The notes beneath the pieces were generated by a model. It saw only the letters and a program-made list of their open reading frames with translations, made no database searches and was not told where the DNA came from. Positions 29,393-39,580 of a stretch of DNA of 64,000 nucleotides are shown piece by piece (positions within the stretch are counted from its first letter, which is position 1; every line of letters starts with the position of its first letter). The translations under genes were made by a program, and so were the position numbers. Source of the DNA: Pyropia haitanensis (Eukaryota > Rhodophyta > Bangiophyceae > Bangiales > Bangiaceae); assembly GCA_008729055.1 (NCBI GenBank), contig SDUX01000002.1, positions 2,941,874 through 3,005,873 on the forward strand, in the 5' to 3' direction.

Positions 29393-32300
29393 TCATTGTA
29401 GGCCTGCTCCACAACTGGAACTTGCATCTGTTTCCTCGCCCACTGCATCATCTTCCACTGAACACGCCGCAATCTGCTCGCTCCCAACCGTGTGCTCCCC
29501 ATGCTCCACGCCCCTTTCCATCAACACGGGCCTCCGACGCCCCTCTGATGCACACTCGTCCGCCTGATCCCCTACTCCGACAATCTCCTTGAGAGTCTTG
29601 CCCGCACTCTCGCCGCAGTTTACGCCGTGTGCTCCGCCGAGGACTGGCTCCAGCCCATCCGTCATGCGGGGGCCTGTACGGTCGCCTTGTTGCTGCTGGT
29701 CGTCCGTGTCAACGTAGGTCTTCCGGTACCACAGGGGCCACCTGTCCGTCATCTGGGTCGTCTGCACGTCTCGGTGCATTGCGATGACGTTCCCGACCGC
29801 TTGTTGATAGACGGTGAACAGGATGAAGTTGCGCTGGTTCACTAAGCGCAGGAAGTTTTGCAGCCGGCGGGACGCCGCGTTGCGCTCCTCAGACGCAGAC
29901 GTGTTCTGACCATCAACGGTTCCATGGGTGTCAGGGTTCATGACTTTGCTGCACCAAACGTGGTTCTTAAACCAGTGGAAGCGGTCTACAAGGAACATGA
30001 CGAAGAGCGCAACGAAAGGAAGACGGGCCAGTGCAGTCTTGAGCGTCGCGCAGGCAAAGTCGTAAAAGATGCACTCGGGCATGGTCGGCATCCTTTGCAC
30101 CACAAACTCAATAGGCATCCGCTGCCCCTCGGACCCGTCCAACACAACGACGCCGATGGTCTTCGGGTGTGCACAGGTGCAGGACGCAGCAAACGTGCCG
30201 CCCGTAAACTGATTCTCGGACCCCATGATGTGGTTGCAGTCCGGCGTGTCGTCTGCCCCGCCGGCGACGGCGAGGAAGTCGGGGATGGAGCGCACAGGTG
30301 GAAAGCTCGGCGCCCACTCGCCCGTCAAAAGGAAGTTCCTGGCATCCTCTGCGCGCTCCTTGTAGATGGCGTTAAAACGCTCCACCGACGCGGGCTCCTC
30401 CAGCCAATTCTTGATGTACTCGACCGGGTGAAACGTCGTGGACGCGTCCGCGGCTGCCATCTCTGGTGCGGTGGCGATCTTAAGCTGGCCGTCAGTGCTG
30501 GAGGTCAGGTGCTCCGCCGCGTGCGCATCCACGAAGTCAGTGTAGCGCTTCATGGTCTCGCAGAGCGCCACCAACAGGTTAATGAAGATGTCCCGCATCC
30601 GCGGCTGGGTGCAAAGCACAGGGTACAGCGAGATGGCAGCTCCATGAAGGAGCCGCTGCTGCCTCACACAGGGAAGGCGAATGACCGACGCCAAAGTGTC
30701 TCCGTCAAGGGGCTCGGCTTGCAGCGCAGAGACCAATGCGTGCACGGCGGCCCAGTTCCCTCCAGGCGCCCAACAAACGACCGGATCCACCACTACTGCG
30801 CGTACAAAGTCGACCAGCCGGGCGGCCGACGCGGCCGTCGATGGAATTGCGGCAGCAACTCGTAGCAATGCATCATCTCGTCGGCGCCGGCCTGCTGCAC
30901 CTCCAGCATCGACCAGGCTTGGGTCCCCAACAGCCCGGGCATAAACGGGCAGATCCCGACTACGCGGCCGCTGGGGTCTCCCCGCTTCATCGGCTTCGCT
31001 CGAGTCGGAGCCACTGCTCTCGTCCTCCACCCGCCCAGCAATGATGGCATTGGCACGCTGCATCAAGGGCGCGGGGACCTTGCGCCGCAACTTGTCACTC
31101 GCCCCGGCCACAGTCAGGGCCACCTTGCGTGCGGCCCGCCCACACCGAAACACCTCGCGGATGAAGTCCAACAAAGCCGGATGCACCCCGCCGTCTATCA
31201 CAGGATCCCACCCGCGGGAGCGCGATCTGCCTTCGGCGTGCGACACCGTGCCGGCCAGATTCTTGGCAGCACCCGGCACCACAACGTCCCCGTCCAGGAC
31301 GGCAAGAGCAATAACGTGGCCCCTCACTGCCTCCAGAGTCTGGACCGACTTGTGCCGCACAGCCTCATGCTCAGTGGTGGCCACCGTAAGGACCGAGCCC
31401 AACGCCCGGGCCACCGCCGAGTCGGAGATCATCTGCGCCATGATGCTTGCGCGGCGGATGGGGATCAGCTTAGTAAAGGTCCGGCTAAAAGCGGTGCGGT
31501 AGCGCAGCTTGAAGCCCAGCTGTAGCCCATCAAAGCAAATGTAGGGCAGGCTGCCGTCGGGGCGGGTGCACACGGCACAGGTACTCACCGCCTTGGGAAG
31601 GCCCTGAATCACCAGGTAGATGTACAGCAGGACAGTGGACCGGAAAAGCGGCAGAGAGCGCAACCCGTCCAGGGACAGAGGGAGGGTGTGCTCCTTGGAC
31701 AGCTGATGGTACGCGGCCCGCAGGTCATAAGTGGATGTGAGCGACGAGGCGTTGCGGCACAAGTTAACAGCCGCCTCGAAAAGAAAGACCTCGGTGTATG
31801 CGGTGAACTGGGAGTACATGACAAGCCCGTCATCCAGCCCGTCGACGACACACGTGCGACGGCAGTCCCGGCACCACCAGTGCCCGACGGCGGACGCAAC
31901 GGAGCCGGTACCAAACTCCACCACGCCCTTCAGCACCGATGACTGCACGTCGCCCGGCTTGTTGACGCCGCACGTCGGGCAGCGCTCGGGCGCCTTGACC
32001 TGGATCGTCCGACCAGCGGCCGCCGCCTTCAATACGGCCGCGTGTTTGGCCTGGCTCAGCTGAGATGGGACGAGGGGCCTCTCCTTGGTCGAGTACACCA
32101 CGTTCACCCGGCGGCGGCCCTTCTGCCCCAAGCTGTTGATGATGTTCTCGTCCCCCGACGCCTCCGACTGCTCGTTGTTGCTCGCGTCCCTTGCCGCGAG
32201 CGCGTGAGTGCAAGAACTTGGCCCTTGAGGGCAGGCATGGCAGAGCCACATGCCGTCGCGTTTACGCCTGACCACCGCGTACGGCCAGCTGCCGCCCTCG

Positions 32301-33358
32301 CGCCGCACCACACAGAGCCGCTTGCCATACAGCACCGAGATGCCCTGGTTCATGGCAGAGATGCGGGCATTCTCGCAGAGGGTACCCAACACGTCTACCA
32401 GCGGCATGTTTGTGCACGCGGTGATGATGGCCAAGGCGGTCACGACATCATCTCGGTGTGTGCACTTGTCCGCCAAACAATCCTCGTCCCCTCGGCTGCA
32501 ACACACCACCAGCTCGTCCATGGACGACAGGGCAACTTCAATGGCGACGCTGTTATCTTGGACTCGGTGATCTGAGGCCCCAGTGTCCTTAAACTGCACG
32601 ACGGCTCCGATGCAGCCGCTGCGCCGCAATGACCACGCTTTGGTGGCCAGGACCTTGTTTGACAACTGCTTATAGCTGGCGCGCTTTGCTTTCAGCTTCG
32701 TCACGGTGCTCCTCAGCAGCACCTCGCCGGCGGGGTCAGGACCGTCCCGCAGCTCCAGCGTCGCGATCATTTGGCGGCAAAAAAGGACAACCAGGACGTC
32801 CGACAGCGATGCCCGCAAGTCGAGCGCTCGGCCGCGTGCACGGCCTCCTCCAGCTTCCCGCTGCGGACGCCGCCGCCGCCTTCTTCTGCGCCTACTCAGA
32901 TTGCCTCCAGCGCTCCGACGTCCACGCACATTTCGTCCAGCGTGCATGATTGCTTCACCATCGTCGTGCACATTGTGCACCGCACCGTCTTCATCCTTGT
33001 CGCTCTCTCGGCTCAAGTCGTCAGCGCTTGACGGTGAGGAAGATACAACTGGAGGCACAGAGGTGTCTGACAGCACGGGTGCTTCACCGACGGGTGCATC
33101 AGTCCAGTCGCGCAATGGCCGCAGCGTCGCCAGCGAGGTGGATGGCCCGAGGAGGTCGTCAATACTGACGTCATAAACTTCCACCTTCTTACGCTTGACC
33201 AACCGTGCGGGCCCTACTTCCTCGGCCCTACGCCGACCGGCTCGCGAAGCGCCACTGGCTTCCTCGCCGGCGAGTGCTTCCGCGTTGGCGAACACCACCT
33301 CTGCGTCCCCGACCTTGACGACGCCATTGACGGCACCGGCACAACGCCGCTGCTTCAT
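29393..33358 (-). CDS. KDZ-family (Kyakuja-Dileera-Zisupton) transposase
   Basis: I start at the ATG at 33358, giving 1,321 residues. The frame stays open upstream only through GGC-rich sequence, so a spliced 5' exon is possible. From the N-terminus: a Ser/acid-rich linker; a SWIM-like zinc cluster WLCHACPQGPSSCTH (about residue 370); a cysteine cluster CPTC...CRDC (about 458-496), like the CxC modules fused to KDZ transposases; and FDGLQLGFK (about D610). The RNase H-like core follows with IFYDFACATLK (D1100), LVDRFHWFKNHVWC (D1125) and SASEERN (E1157/E1158), then LRLVNQRNFILFTVY. The DRFHW..NH..C and YDxAC motifs are hallmarks of the family. The transposase should cut at the inverted ends and insert with an 8-bp duplication. 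All motifs are intact, with no stops, suggesting function. Which acidic residues form the triad is inference. Confidence 0.9.
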   Translation of the reverse strand: MKQRRCAGAVNGVVKVGDAEVVFANAEALAGEEASGASRAGRRRAEEVGPARLVKRKKVEVYDVSIDDLLGPSTSLATLRPLRDWTDAPVGEAPVLSDTSVPPVVSSSPSSADDLSRESDKDEDGAVHNVHDDGEAIMHAGRNVRGRRSAGGNLSRRRRRRRRRPQREAGGGRARGRALDLRASLSDVLVVLFCRQMIATLELRDGPDPAGEVLLRSTVTKLKAKRASYKQLSNKVLATKAWSLRRSGCIGAVVQFKDTGASDHRVQDNSVAIEVALSSMDELVVCCSRGDEDCLADKCTHRDDVVTALAIITACTNMPLVDVLGTLCENARISAMNQGISVLYGKRLCVVRREGGSWPYAVVRRKRDGMWLCHACPQGPSSCTHALAARDASNNEQSEASGDENIINSLGQKGRRRVNVVYSTKERPLVPSQLSQAKHAAVLKAAAAGRTIQVKAPERCPTCGVNKPGDVQSSVLKGVVEFGTGSVASAVGHWWCRDCRRTCVVDGLDDGLVMYSQFTAYTEVFLFEAAVNLCRNASSLTSTYDLRAAYHQLSKEHTLPLSLDGLRSLPLFRSTVLLYIYLVIQGLPKAVSTCAVCTRPDGSLPYICFDGLQLGFKLRYRTAFSRTFTKLIPIRRASIMAQMISDSAVARALGSVLTVATTEHEAVRHKSVQTLEAVRGHVIALAVLDGDVVVPGAAKNLAGTVSHAEGRSRSRGWDPVIDGGVHPALLDFIREVFRCGRAARKVALTVAGASDKLRRKVPAPLMQRANAIIAGRVEDESSGSDSSEADEAGRPQRPRSRDLPVYARAVGDPSLVDAGGAAGRRRRDDALLRVAAAIPSTAASAARLVDFVRAVVVDPVVCWAPGGNWAAVHALVSALQAEPLDGDTLASVIRLPCVRQQRLLHGAAISLYPVLCTQPRMRDIFINLLVALCETMKRYTDFVDAHAAEHLTSSTDGQLKIATAPEMAAADASTTFHPVEYIKNWLEEPASVERFNAIYKERAEDARNFLLTGEWAPSFPPVRSIPDFLAVAGGADDTPDCNHIMGSENQFTGGTFAASCTCAHPKTIGVVVLDGSEGQRMPIEFVVQRMPTMPECIFYDFACATLKTALARLPFVALFVMFLVDRFHWFKNHVWCSKVMNPDTHGTVDGQNTSASEERNAASRRLQNFLRLVNQRNFILFTVYQQAVGNVIAMHRDVQTTQMTDRWPLWYRKTYVDTDDQQQQGDRTGPRMTDGLEPVLGGAHGVNCGESAGKTLKEIVGVGDQADECASEGRRRPVLMERGVEHGEHTVGSEQIAACSVEDDAVGEETDASSSCGAGLQ

Positions 33359-34050
33359 TGTCGACACGTCCGCCCTGGAGCAGCGGCGAAACGACTGCCC
33401 CGCGGGAAACAAAACGGTAGAGATCACAAGCGGCGAGGCAGCTGCGACGGTGAGCGAGAAGCGACGGCCGCAGCAGCGTGGCAGCACCCGCTGCCCACGC
33501 GACGAGGCGCTCACGAGCGCCACGGTGGCCACGGCGCCCGACAGCGCCAGCAAAGCGCAGCAACGGCCAGCAGCCGTGAGCGTGACGGCGGGGTGGGCGC
33601 GGCAGGGGCAGCGAGCACGACGACGCAGCTGCGTGCGATACGTCGCCACGGCGGCCGACAGCGCGAGCAAAGCGCAGCAACGGCCAGCAGCCGTGAGCGT
33701 GACGGCGAGGCTGCGGCGGCCGCGGCGGCGGCGGCCAGAGCGGCAGCCTGCGCGGCAGGCGGCCGGCGGCCGACCAGGCAGGCGGCCGGCGGCCGGCAGC
33801 AACGGCGGCGGCGGCAACGGCAGCCGGGGCGGCAGCAGCCCGCAGCGGCAGGGGCGAAGGCGGGGGCGGCGGCAGCGGCAGCGGCGGCGGCCACGGCGGC
33901 GGCGGTGGCGGGCGGCCGCGGCTGCCCGCCGCGGCAGCCGCGGCGGCCGCGGCGGCGGCGGTCGCGGGCGGCGGCGGGGGCGGCGACGGCCGCGGCGGGG
34001 GCGGCGGCGGCGGTGGCGGCGGGCGGCCGCGGCCGCCCGCCGCGGCAGCC

Positions 34051-34087
<37 letters not shown>

Positions 34088-34600
34088 GCGGCGGGCGGCG
34101 GGCGGCCGCGGGGGCGGCGGCGGCGATGGCGGCGGCGGCGGCGGCAGCGACGGCCGCGGCGGCGGCGGCGGCGACTGCGACGGCGGAGGCCGTGGCCGCC
34201 CGCCGCAGCAGCCGTGGCGGCCGCGGCGGCGGCGGTAGCGGGCGGCGGCGGCGGCAGCGGGGGCGGCGGCGACGGCGGCGGGCGGCGGGGCCGGCGGCGA
34301 CGGCGGCGGGCGGCGGGGCCGGCGGCGACGGCGGCGGGCGGCCGCGGGGGCGGCGGCGGCGGCGGCCGCGGCCGTGGCGGTACGTCGCACGCCGCACCAG
34401 CATCGGAGGCGGCGGATGCCGACGGCCCACAATTAATTGCCCGCCCGAGGACAATCCGAGTGCACCCGCCCTCCGGGATCCCGACCTGTGTGCACCCGCC
34501 CCCAGCTGTCCAGCTGTCAGGCGGATAGCCGGGGCAGAGGCCGCGTCACGCCTCCCCGGCCCTCGGGTCATGCCCAATTCGTAAATGTGTGGCTCACGGT
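33359..34600. other. Transposon right arm, 5' region of the transposase gene
   Basis: 33359-33700 is balanced DNA. It contains two copies of a roughly 65-bp segment (ACAGCGCSAGCAAAGCGCAGCAACGGCCAG-type words near 33540 and 33658). 33710-34400 is nearly pure GGC/GCC repeat. 34420-34600 returns to balanced composition. It presumably holds the transposase promoter. Open frames through the GGC block are compositional. Confidence 0.5.
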
Positions 34601-34614
34601 GGGTCACTTCCAGG

Positions 34615-34745
34615 CCGTGGAGCAGGTATACACCTCTGGCTCTACCGCCTCTGAGACTATCTGAGAGCGGTATACACCATCTGCGATTTCAGCCCGTGTG
34701 GGGGGTGTATACCTGATCCAAAACGGGACGTGTCTTTCTATATAC
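34615..34745. promoter_or_regulatory. Right terminal and subterminal repeats with three GTATAC cores
   Basis: GTATAC occurs at 34626-34631, 34670-34675 and 34707-34712, mirroring the left end in inverse order. CGTGTCTTT at 34729-34737 is the inverted copy of the left AAAGACACG. Spacing between the terminal nonamer and the first GTATAC differs between ends (5 versus 16 bases). Confidence 0.75.
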
Positions 34746-34753
34746 GGGTCGCG
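34746..34753. repeat. Target site duplication, right copy (GGGTCGCG)
   Basis: Exact match to 18770-18777, immediately outside the right inverted end. Confidence 0.85.
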
Positions 34754-36129
34754 CCACCGCCGCCGCGACGGGCGCCGCCGTGGCGGGGGCGCCAAAAAAA
34801 AAAAAAAAAAGGCGGGCGCCGCGGCGCGGGGGGCACGCCCCTCCCCCCCCCACCCCTCACCCCCCCCCGCCCCCCCCCCGACCACCACCCCCCCCCCGGC
34901 GTCGCCGCCCAAATCCCGCCTCATACTCACGCGGTCGGGTGCCACCCCCCCCCCACCCCCCCCCCCCCCCCCCCGCCGCCTTTCCCCCACGACCGCCGCC
35001 TTTCCCCCGCGGCCGCCGCCTTTCCCCCACGACCGCCGCCTTTCCCCCGCGGCCGCCGCCTTTCCCCCGCGGCCGCCGCCTTTCCCCCGCGGCCGCCGCC
35101 GTCCCCCCGCGGCCGCCGGCCGCCGCCGCCGCCGCGGCGGCGCTCCGCCCCCCCGCGCGCCCGCCGCGCCCCTCTGCGCGCGGGCGGGTCGGCCGCTCGG
35201 CCAACGGCCGCCGGCCGCGGCCTACGTACCCCCCCCCCCCCCCCCTCCCGCGCGCGGGACGGCGGCACCCCCCCCCCCCACCCCCCCCCCCCCGGCGGCC
35301 ACCCCCCCCCCTTCTCCCCTCCCGAGCCGCCCATGCATCCGCCCTCAGCGCGCGCCACTTCCCAGGCGTCGTCCCCCTTTTGGCGGCGCGGCGTTGGCGC
35401 CGCCGCCGTTGTGGCGCGTCGCTCCTCCTCCTTCCCCCCCCCCACCCCCACACCCCTCCACGCGCTCTCCTCCACCCCCCCTCCTGTTCTCCCCGCCGCC
35501 GCCACCGTCGGCCGCCACCGCCGCCGCCCGCGCCACGCCGCGCACGCGCACGCCACCGCGCGGTGCGCGTCGCGCGTGGCGCGCGGCGGCGGCGACAGCC
35601 GCAGCGGCAGCGGCGGTGGCGGCGGGCGTGGCGGCGGCGGCGGTGGTGGCGGTGGCGGTGGCGGCCGGCGGCGGGCGGTGCACACCCCCCGCGCGCCCCC
35701 CGCGCGGTGGCGTCTACGCCCGCCGGCGGCTGCCGCCACCCGCCACGCCGCGGACCGCCCGTCCCGCGCCGCCCCCACCCGCCGCACCGGCGGCGCGGGC
35801 GCGCCAGTCGCGGCCGGCCGGCGGCCGCCCTTCCCCCCCCCCCGCTCTGCTTTTTCCGTCTGCCTGCCGGCCGCCGCGCGGTACCGGCGGCGTCCCCACC
35901 GCGCCGCCACACACCCGCGCGCGCGCGCCCTTTTTTTTTTGTTGCTCTTCTTTTTTGTTTCCCCGCCGACGCCGCCGCTGCCGCCGCCGCCGCCGCTGCC
36001 GCCACCGCCACCGCCACCGCCGCGGCAGTCCCCCCCCCCGCCCCCCCCCCCCCCCGTCAACCGTCCTACCACCTGCGCGGCGGCGGCCACCCACCACCAC
36101 CCCTCCCCCCCCCCCCCCCCCCCCACAAG
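34754..36129. other. Intergenic region right of the transposon, upstream of the 36-39 kb gene
   Basis: An A run (about 34794-34811) is followed by C runs, a 20-bp tandem array (34977-35117) and CCG-rich DNA. A T-rich patch lies at 35930-35960. Before the transposon arrived this was continuous with 17461-18769 as the shared upstream region of two divergent genes. No coding frame is supported. Confidence 0.5.
34977..35117. repeat. Seven-copy 20-bp tandem repeat
   Basis: The unit is CGCCTTTCCCCCGCGGCCGC in rotation. Copies start every 20 bases from about 34981 to 35101; two carry ACGACC in place of GCGGCC and the last is degenerate. It lies about 230 bp outside the transposon's right end. Confidence 0.9.
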
Positions 36130-37393
36130 ATGGCGTGCCACACCCCCCCCGCCACCGCCCATGCCGCCACCGCCACCACCGCCGGCGGCGGCTGGGCAGA
36201 CGCTATCGCCGCCGCCGCCGACGGCGGCTGGGTGACGGCGGCGACCGCGACGGCGACCGCGACGGCGGCGACCGCGGCGGCGGCGGCGACGGCGGCGGCG
36301 GCGGCGACCGCGGCGGCGGCGGCGGGCGGTGGCGCCACCACCACCCCCCTGCCCTCACCGGCGGCGGCCGTCTGCCGGCAGCAGCCGTCTGGGTCACCGC
36401 CGGCCGCGGGTGGGGGTGCCGCCGCTGCCGACGGCACTGCGCAGGGGGGGGGGGGGGTGGTGGTGGTGGTGCCGCCGCCGCCGCCGCGGCGGACGCGGTC
36501 GCCGACGCGTGGCTGTGGGAGGATGCCGACCTGAGTGGCAGCATTGAGGGTGGCGGTACGTGAGGGGGGGGGGGGGGATGGGCAGGGGTGTCGAGGGGGG
36601 GGGGGTATAGGTAGGAGGACGTTGAGAGCGTTGTGGGGGGGGGGGGGGGGGGTGGCAGGTGCGCTTGCGCCGGCCGTCGGCAGAGGTGAGGTGGCGGGCC
36701 AGCCGACTGACATTGCGCCGCCGTGCTCTGGGTGTTGCGACCGTGGATGCGTGCTGGATGAGGCGGCCTCCTCCCCCCCTGCTGCTCCCCCCCCACCCCC
36801 CGCTGCGGTGCTCCCCGTGGGTCGCTTTTCCCCATTCTCCCCTGCGTCTGTCCGCTGCTCCGCTGCGCCCCCCCTCCTCCTCTCTGTTGTACCCGCCGCG
36901 CGGTCTGTGGTGGTTCCGCGGCGCAGCGTACGGCGCGCCCCCCTCGGGGCCCTGCCTCTTCACGCCCTCCCTCTTTGCTGGCAGCCTCTTTTGTGACGAG
37001 CCGCCCATCCCCTCCCTCGGCGGTACCCCTCCCCATACACCCCCCCCCCACCCCCCCACCCGCCCCGCCACCACCACGCCCACCCCCACCACGCCCACCC
37101 CCACCACCCCCACCCCCATCACCCCCACCCCCACCACGCCCAACCCATCCACCCCCACCACCACCACCCCCACCGCCACCGCCACCGCCGCCTCCACCGC
37201 CGCCGCCGCGGCCGTCGCCCTCGCCCTCCCCCCCCCTGCCCACCCCTCCCCCTCCACCATCACGGCGGCACTCCTCGCCAACGACACGACGCTCCCATCC
37301 CCCCCCCCCCCCCCCCCCCCACCACCACCACCACCCACCACACCAGTGCCGACACCCCCGCCGCGCCACCCAGCGGCCGCCGCCGCCACTGGG

Positions 37394-37430
<37 letters not shown>

Positions 37431-38999
37431 GTCCCCGTCGGCGCGGCGGCCGCCACCGCTGCCCCGGCCGCCCGTCTTTGTCGCCCCGCCGGTCGTCGTC
37501 CACGGCTGGGGGGGGGTGCAACTGGTCGGCGTCGCCGGTGAGGGTGGCGGTGCGGGCGCTGTGGTGGTGCCGTGGGGGGTCCGCGTCGGTGGGTCGGGGG
37601 GGGGGGGGTGGCTGGCTGGTGCTCGCCGCCCGCGGCGGCGGCGGCGGCGGCGACGACGACGGCGGCGGCGGCGGCGGCGGCGGGCGTGGCACCGCCGGTG
37701 CCGCTGGATGTGCCGCGGGGGGAGGTGGCACGCCGGTCGCGGCGGCGGGGGGGGACCGCCGCCGCCACGGCGGCGGGCGTGGAGGTGCTCGGCCGCTGCC
37801 AGCTGAGCCGAAGAGGTACGCCGCCGCGCTGTGGCGGCAGCCGCCTTGGGGGGGGGGGGTAACCGCCGCGGTCCGGCTGGGGTGGGCGGAGGAGCGGTGG
37901 CGGTGCGGGTGGGTGGTGTGCGCAGAGACGGGGGGGTGGGCGCAGCGGTGGCGGTGCGGGCGGGTGGGATGGAGGGGGGGGGGACGCGACGCGGGTAGAG
38001 GTGCCCGTGCGCCGGTACTGACGCGTGGTGGTGCGGCGCCCGGCTGCTGGTGCGTGGTGCTCCCCCTGTGGCTGTTACCCCCCCCCCCCCCCCCCCGCCC
38101 CCCCCCTTCCCCTCCCCACAGTGACCGTGTGCGTGACGACGACCCCCCCCACCCCCCCCCCCCGCGCCCACACCCGCTCCCACACCTTTGGCTCAGGGGC
38201 GTCGGCGTGCCCCCCCCCCCCCCCCCGCCACCCCCCCCCCGCCACGCCGCCGTCGCCGCCAGCCGCGGCGGCGACGGCGGCGGCGCCACCGCCGCGGCCG
38301 CGGCGGCCGCAACGCGCGCGGCAGCGTGCCGTGGACCCCCGCCGGCGGCACCCCTGCGGGTGGCACCGCCGCCACCGCCGCCGCTGCCGCCGTTGCCACC
38401 ACCACTCCCACCGGCGGTGGGGAGTGGCAAGGTCGAGCCGCCGCCCCTACCACCACCACCACCACCACCACCACCACCACCGCCGCCGCCGCCACCACCG
38501 CCGCCGTCGTCGTCGTCGCCATCGCCACCGCCGGCGGTGGGCGTCACGCCGGCCGATGCGTGCCGCCGCCGTGCCGCCGCCGTGCCACCGCGTGGCGTGC
38601 CGGCGGGGGGACCGCCGGCCAAGCGCCGGCGGGTCACCGCCGGCCGGCCGGCGGTGCCGTCGCCGCTGCCACCACCACCACCACCACCACCACCACCACC
38701 ACCGCCGCCGCCGCCGCCACCGCCGTTGCCACTGCCGCTGCGGTCGGCGCCGTTTTGGGCGGCGCCGCCGCCGCCGCCGGTGGGGGGCGGTGGGGGTGGT
38801 GCCGCGTCGACCGCCGGTGGGGGGGAGCCGCCGCCGGCGGCTGCGTGGATGTCTGTGCCGCCGCCGGCGGTGGTGCCAGCGGCGGCGGCGGCGGCGGCAG
38901 CCGCGGCAGCCACGACGCGGCGGCCGCCCGCCGCGGCGCGTGCCGCACCCGCGGCCGCCGCGGCCGCCGCCCCGGCCGCGCCGTTGGTATCGCCTGGGT

Positions 39000-39030
<31 letters not shown>

Positions 39031-39580
39031 GGCGTCGCCGCTCTACCCCGCGCTGGGCGGTGGCCCCCCCCCCTTGCCGGCATCCCCCCCCGCGGTGGTC
39101 TCCACCGAGCTCCACGCCCGCCTCGGCGCGCTCATGCGCACCCGCCGCCAGCCGCCGCCGCCGCCGGTGGCGGCCGCCCGTACCGGCGGCGGCGCCCCCA
39201 CCGCCGCCGCGGGTACCCCCCGCCCCGCCGTGTCGGCCGCCGCCGACGCCACCGCGTCTGTGGCGACGGCGCGGACGGCTGGGGGCGGCGGCTGTGGGGG
39301 CGCCCCGTCGGCGGCGGCGGCGGCGGCGGCGGCCGCGGCGGCCGCGGCGGCCGCGGCGGCGGCGGCCGCGACGGCGGCGGGGGTGGGGGTGCGGCGGCCG
39401 CCACGGCCGGCGGGCGTCGGCGGCGCGCTGGCCATGGTCGTCCGCAAGCGGCGGCCGCGGGGGGGGGGGGTGGGGGCCGCCGCCGCCCGCTGGGGGGGTG
39501 GCGCCAAGCCCGCCGCCGCCGCCGTGCGCCCTGCCGCCGCCGCTGCGGGTGCTGCCGCCGCTGCCGCGGCCCGGTGGTAG
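36130..39580 (+). CDS. Probable spliced nuclear protein of unknown family
   Basis: The ATG at 36130 (AAGATGG) opens MACHTPPATAHAATA...GGGWADAIAAAADGGW. At a 14-G run (36444-36457) the protein-like frame shifts to DAVADAWLWEDADLSGSIEGG, which ends at a strong splice donor (GTACGTGAG from 36556). An inner exon near 37200-37815 codes ANDTTLPS, then RPPVFVAPPVVVHGWGGVQL and VPPVPLDVPRGEV-like sequence, with frame changes at C/G runs. It ends at a donor (GTACGC, 37816). A pyrimidine-rich acceptor ends at 38121. The last exon continues to a TAG at 39578-39580 and contains KVEPPPL, the basic patch PAKRRRVTAG, STELHARLGALMRTRRQ and VVRKRRPRGGG. The two basic patches suggest a nuclear protein. I recognise no domain. 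The start of the inner exon is not located, so exon structure is approximate. Confidence 0.45.
37060..37180 (+). repeat. CCCACCACGCCCA-type short tandem repeat
   Basis: Irregular 12-18 bp units of CACCACGCCCACCCC, reading Thr-Pro repeats in one frame. It lies in an intron or the inner exon of the 36-39 kb gene. Confidence 0.7.

Larger units (their letters stand above)
18778..34745. mobile_element. 16-kb KDZ-superfamily DNA transposon (Ulp1 + KDZ transposase)
   Basis: The element is 15,968 bp long. It has a perfect 8-bp target duplication and imperfect terminal inverted repeats: AAAGACACG lies 8-9 bases in from each end, followed by GTATACACCC and CACGGG in inverted orientation. It holds two convergent open genes: a Ulp1-type cysteine protease (plus, 19500-22730) and a KDZ transposase (minus, 29393-33358). 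From family knowledge, Kyakuja-Dileera-Zisupton elements are large cut-and-paste-like DNA transposons, often with accessory Ulp1 or SAP genes, and Zisupton is reported to make 8-bp duplications. The interior is clearly less GC-rich than the host, apart from GGC-rich blocks at 24.5-25.5, 28.1-29.3 and 33.7-34.4 kb. A near-perfect palindrome sits at the centre. The exact duplication and open genes suggest a young, possibly active copy inserted between two divergent host genes. Confidence 0.88.

Noticed and set aside
33359..34432. Upstream extension of the transposase frame through the GGC block
   Set aside because: The extension is Arg/Pro/Ala composition without protein-like mix. The first convincing ATG with normal sequence is at 33358.
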